DNA from: Thermoplasmatales archaeon ex4484_36
GTDB lineage: Archaea > Thermoplasmatota > Penumbrarchaeia > Penumbrarchaeales > EX4484-36
Assembly (NCBI GenBank): GCA_002254765.1
Contig: NJDV01000102.1
Coordinates: 1-6,740 of the forward strand
Reading direction: 5' to 3'
DNA length: 6,740 nt
Positions within the stretch are counted from its first letter, which is position 1. Each line of letters starts with the position of its first letter. Shown here piece by piece: positions 4,338-6,740 of this stretch. The notes below the pieces were generated by a model. It was not told where the DNA came from. It was given only the letters and a program-made list of their open reading frames with translations, and did not search any database. The translations under genes were made by a program, and so were the position numbers.

Positions 4338-6740
4338 TATCGCCTTTTCAACACCTGACAGCGGCAAGTCAGGGATATATTATCTGAACAACACCGCCTC
4401 TGGGACATCCTTTACCCAGATGCGGATAAACGACTCCTTCACGGCCAAATTCAACGGAACGGCTTGGAACAGTTGGGTTATTGGGAAATCCTCCTCCTCG
4501 GACAGCAGCCATACCGTTTATGGGATCTATCCTGGGAGAATTAACAACGATACCTGGCCTGATATTGTCCTCTACCAGACAAATAGCTACCAGTTCTACT
4601 GGTTTGAGAATCCTGCCAACACCTCCTTCTACAGCAACAGCTCAAACAAGGGCACCAACTGGACCAGACACCTCGCCTTCTCCCCCTCCTACGGGAGCCC
4701 CCAGAGGTTCGCGGTGGGTGACGTTGACAGCGACGGACTGGATGACATTGTGACCATGCTTACGGGCTACCGTGGCTCGATATATTTCCACAAGAACCCC
4801 GGGAGTAGCGGTACATGGTCTAGGTATACAGTGACCTCGTATCTTTACTACGCATCAAATCTGGCAGTGGGGGACATAGACGATGACGGCTATGCCGATA
4901 TAGTTGCATCATACAATTACCGACCCAAGCGCCTTGTGTGGTTTGACTCTGGGGGAAGTCCCACCTCAGGTAGTTGGACCCAGAGGACTATAGACTCCGG
5001 CCTCAATAATCCCTCTGCATTCCACGTCCAAGATATGGATGGAGATGACGACGGCGACATCATTCTGCTGGAGGGAACAGACAGACAGGTTATTATGTAC
5101 GAGAACTCCGGCAGCGGTGACGGGACTGAATGGAAGAGTAACTTTGTGGAGGTCGGGAGCATTAAGGATTACAGGGGGGCAAAAAGCGTTGATTTTGATG
5201 GAGATGGGGATCAGGACATTGTTGTGGCCGTGCACGGCACTGGCCTGGTGATGTGGCTGGAGAACGACGGAACCCCCTTCAGCGGAAGCTGGGAGAGCTA
5301 CGTTATAAGCCCGGGGAGGTTGTCCGGTGCCACGGACGTGGACGTAGGCGATGTAGATAACGACGGGGATCTTGATGTGGTAGTAGCTCTCCGAGGGGAG
5401 GGTTCGGTGGTGCTCCTTGTTAATCCAGGGAACGAAAAAGAGACCTTTGATGCTTACTACATAGCAAAGAATGTGGTTACCGGCGCCTATGAACCATACG
5501 GCCTCGATAGGGTGATGTTCGCAGACCTGGATAAGGATGGTGATCTAGACGTTCTTTTCTCGATTTATTACTACTACTCGGCAGGATTATACTGGCTTCA
5601 AAACAGCAACCCCTACAGCGAGAACTGGCTCAGATCTGCAATACATTCCGCAAGCTCCTACTACACCGGCTTTGATGTGGGTGACATAGACAAGGATGGG
5701 GATAATGATGTGGTCTTCCTCTACGGTGGCTATTCTGGAACAATAAGCTGGGCGGTGAATCCAAAGCCTGCAGGACAGCCTACGGGAAGCTGGGCGGTGA
5801 AGCCCATCGGAGGAGGCCTGTATTATCCTCAGGATGTTGAGCTTTACGATATAGATGGGGACGGGAACCTAGATGCGGTTGTCACGGACACCTACCGACA
5901 CAGCATAAAATGGTTCCACTGTCCTCCTAACCCATTATTCGCAAGCAGCTGGAACGTCTACGTCCTGGGAACTGGCGTTACCTATCCCTGGAGGCTCAAC
6001 GTGGCCGATGTTGGAGATGATGGATACCCAGACGTTGTTGTCACATCAAACTACCCCTGGAGCGGATCGTGGGCCTATTATGGAGTCAAATGGTTTGAGA
6101 TGAACGACTCTCCCTTTACCAGATGGGAGAGACACACTCTTGATACCTCCACAGCAAATACCTGGGACACCATGTTTGTGGACCTCGACAACGACTCAAC
6201 TCTGGACGTCTTCTTCACCTCCAGGAAGGACAACCTGGTAAGGCTCTGCAGGCTTAATCTAGTATACCCCGCCTCTCCCTATATAGACGTAGGCTCGGAC
6301 AATCAGGTGGACTGGCAGTACCCCATCACGCTGAAGGGATGGACGCGTGTTGACCTGAGCCAGACTCTGAATCAGATTGTAAACTCTGCACCGACAGGGG
6401 GGACTGGCTCCAGCAGGGACTCCTATGGGAACCTGCTGTATACGATTCCCATAACCATAGGGACGTCCACCAAGGGCAAGTTTACCCTGGGCGATATAGA
6501 CATAAGGTACAATCTTTCAGTGGCGATCGGAGAAGCGATGGACATAACGGATCTTGTTGAGAGGGTGATAACGAAGTACTCTTCTGGAAAGGTGAGGGTT
6601 TATATTGGAATCTATTCCAACACCCCTGGGGCGATCCACGTATCGGATTTACGAGTAGAATACAACACGGCGCCTGAGATAGAGAGGATTCCGGACATAC
6701 TGATATACGAGGACAGCCGGGCGGAGGACAACACGCCTGT
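4297..6740 (+). CDS. FG-GAP/VCBS beta-propeller surface protein, main part (3' partial)
   Basis: The frame is open from 4279 through the end of the window (over 800 codons, no stop). ATG 4297 is the first possible start, but homology starts at DYDGDGDDD (4312), so this is the continuation of the secreted protein, not a separate gene. Aspartate-rich DxDxDG-type loops recur at about 4312, 4540 (degenerate), 4723, 4873, 5035, 5194, 5350, 5524, 5683, 5848, 6007 (degenerate) and 6181, mostly 50-59 residues apart, enough for about two seven-bladed propellers that would bind calcium. Many repeats also hold a GSW/NW motif and a strand like VMWLENDG. After about 6280 a beta domain (YIDVGSDNQVDWQY) resembles the N-terminal domain (RIDFGLDQRPEWEF), so the propellers are bracketed by related domains. 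The end (NTAPEIERIP...EDS) looks like the start of an Ig-like surface repeat. No transmembrane anchor is visible in the window. Confidence 0.8.
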   Translation, partial: MSTTRDYDGDGDDDIAFSTPDSGKSGIYYLNNTASGTSFTQMRINDSFTAKFNGTAWNSWVIGKSSSSDSSHTVYGIYPGRINNDTWPDIVLYQTNSYQFYWFENPANTSFYSNSSNKGTNWTRHLAFSPSYGSPQRFAVGDVDSDGLDDIVTMLTGYRGSIYFHKNPGSSGTWSRYTVTSYLYYASNLAVGDIDDDGYADIVASYNYRPKRLVWFDSGGSPTSGSWTQRTIDSGLNNPSAFHVQDMDGDDDGDIILLEGTDRQVIMYENSGSGDGTEWKSNFVEVGSIKDYRGAKSVDFDGDGDQDIVVAVHGTGLVMWLENDGTPFSGSWESYVISPGRLSGATDVDVGDVDNDGDLDVVVALRGEGSVVLLVNPGNEKETFDAYYIAKNVVTGAYEPYGLDRVMFADLDKDGDLDVLFSIYYYYSAGLYWLQNSNPYSENWLRSAIHSASSYYTGFDVGDIDKDGDNDVVFLYGGYSGTISWAVNPKPAGQPTGSWAVKPIGGGLYYPQDVELYDIDGDGNLDAVVTDTYRHSIKWFHCPPNPLFASSWNVYVLGTGVTYPWRLNVADVGDDGYPDVVVTSNYPWSGSWAYYGVKWFEMNDSPFTRWERHTLDTSTANTWDTMFVDLDNDSTLDVFFTSRKDNLVRLCRLNLVYPASPYIDVGSDNQVDWQYPITLKGWTRVDLSQTLNQIVNSAPTGGTGSSRDSYGNLLYTIPITIGTSTKGKFTLGDIDIRYNLSVAIGEAMDITDLVERVITKYSSGKVRVYIGIYSNTPGAIHVSDLRVEYNTAPEIERIPDILIYEDSRAEDNTP

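Noticed and set aside
4481..4753. Second short plus-strand frame (90 aa) in the surface protein
   Set aside because: It is a Thr/Pro-rich out-of-frame shadow of the continuous propeller frame; the same applies to the frame at 5039-5251 and to all minus-strand frames.

Overview
This window most likely comes from an archaeon, probably a Thermoplasmatota-type euryarchaeon. The evidence is TATA-box promoters close to the starts, a tRNA gene without an encoded CCA end, an archaeal XPD helicase that from memory aligns well with Thermoplasma XPD, a KaiC-like ATPase with the archaeal GxxxxGKE variant P-loop, and a secreted beta-propeller protein of Thermoplasmata style. The lineage is inferred from remembered family features, not from a search.

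Layout, all on the plus strand. (1) 2-1599: an XPD/Rad3-type DNA helicase, 5' end outside the window, split into two reading frames at about 740, with the segment between the Fe-S/DEAH half and the C-terminal motor half shortened. (2) 1600-1692: short intergenic with a T-rich terminator candidate and a TATA box. (3) 1693-3013: a multidomain KaiC/RAD55-like protein (acidic helical N-terminus, zinc ribbon, TPR-like hairpin, RecA-like ATPase), split at about 2635. (4) 3081-3155: tRNA-Pro(CGG) with its own TATA box. (5) 3137-3497: an unusual array in which the 3' end of the tRNA is present three times as a direct repeat, separated by two cassettes of 168-169 bp. Each cassette has a nearly invariant 73-bp part and a variable part that folds into two hairpins. 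The stem sequences differ completely between cassettes but stay paired, and the loops keep common bases and nearly the same length. Each hairpin pair is bounded by a 10-bp inverted repeat derived from the tRNA T-arm. (6) 3498-3649: non-coding. (7) 3690-6740: a large exported protein with FG-GAP/VCBS calcium-binding propeller repeats, split at about 4310 and running off the window.

The most notable thing is the tRNA-anchored hairpin-cassette array. It could be a stack of tiny non-autonomous elements integrated at the tRNA 3' end, or a tandem family of small structured RNAs, each with its own TATA-like box. A second theme is that all three protein genes carry the same kind of lesion: a change of frame at a point where the family alignment also lacks an internal segment, with intact sequence on both sides. 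This could be an assembly fault or real gene decay. The protein genes show no obvious common pathway: DNA repair helicase, signalling-type ATPase and cell-surface protein.
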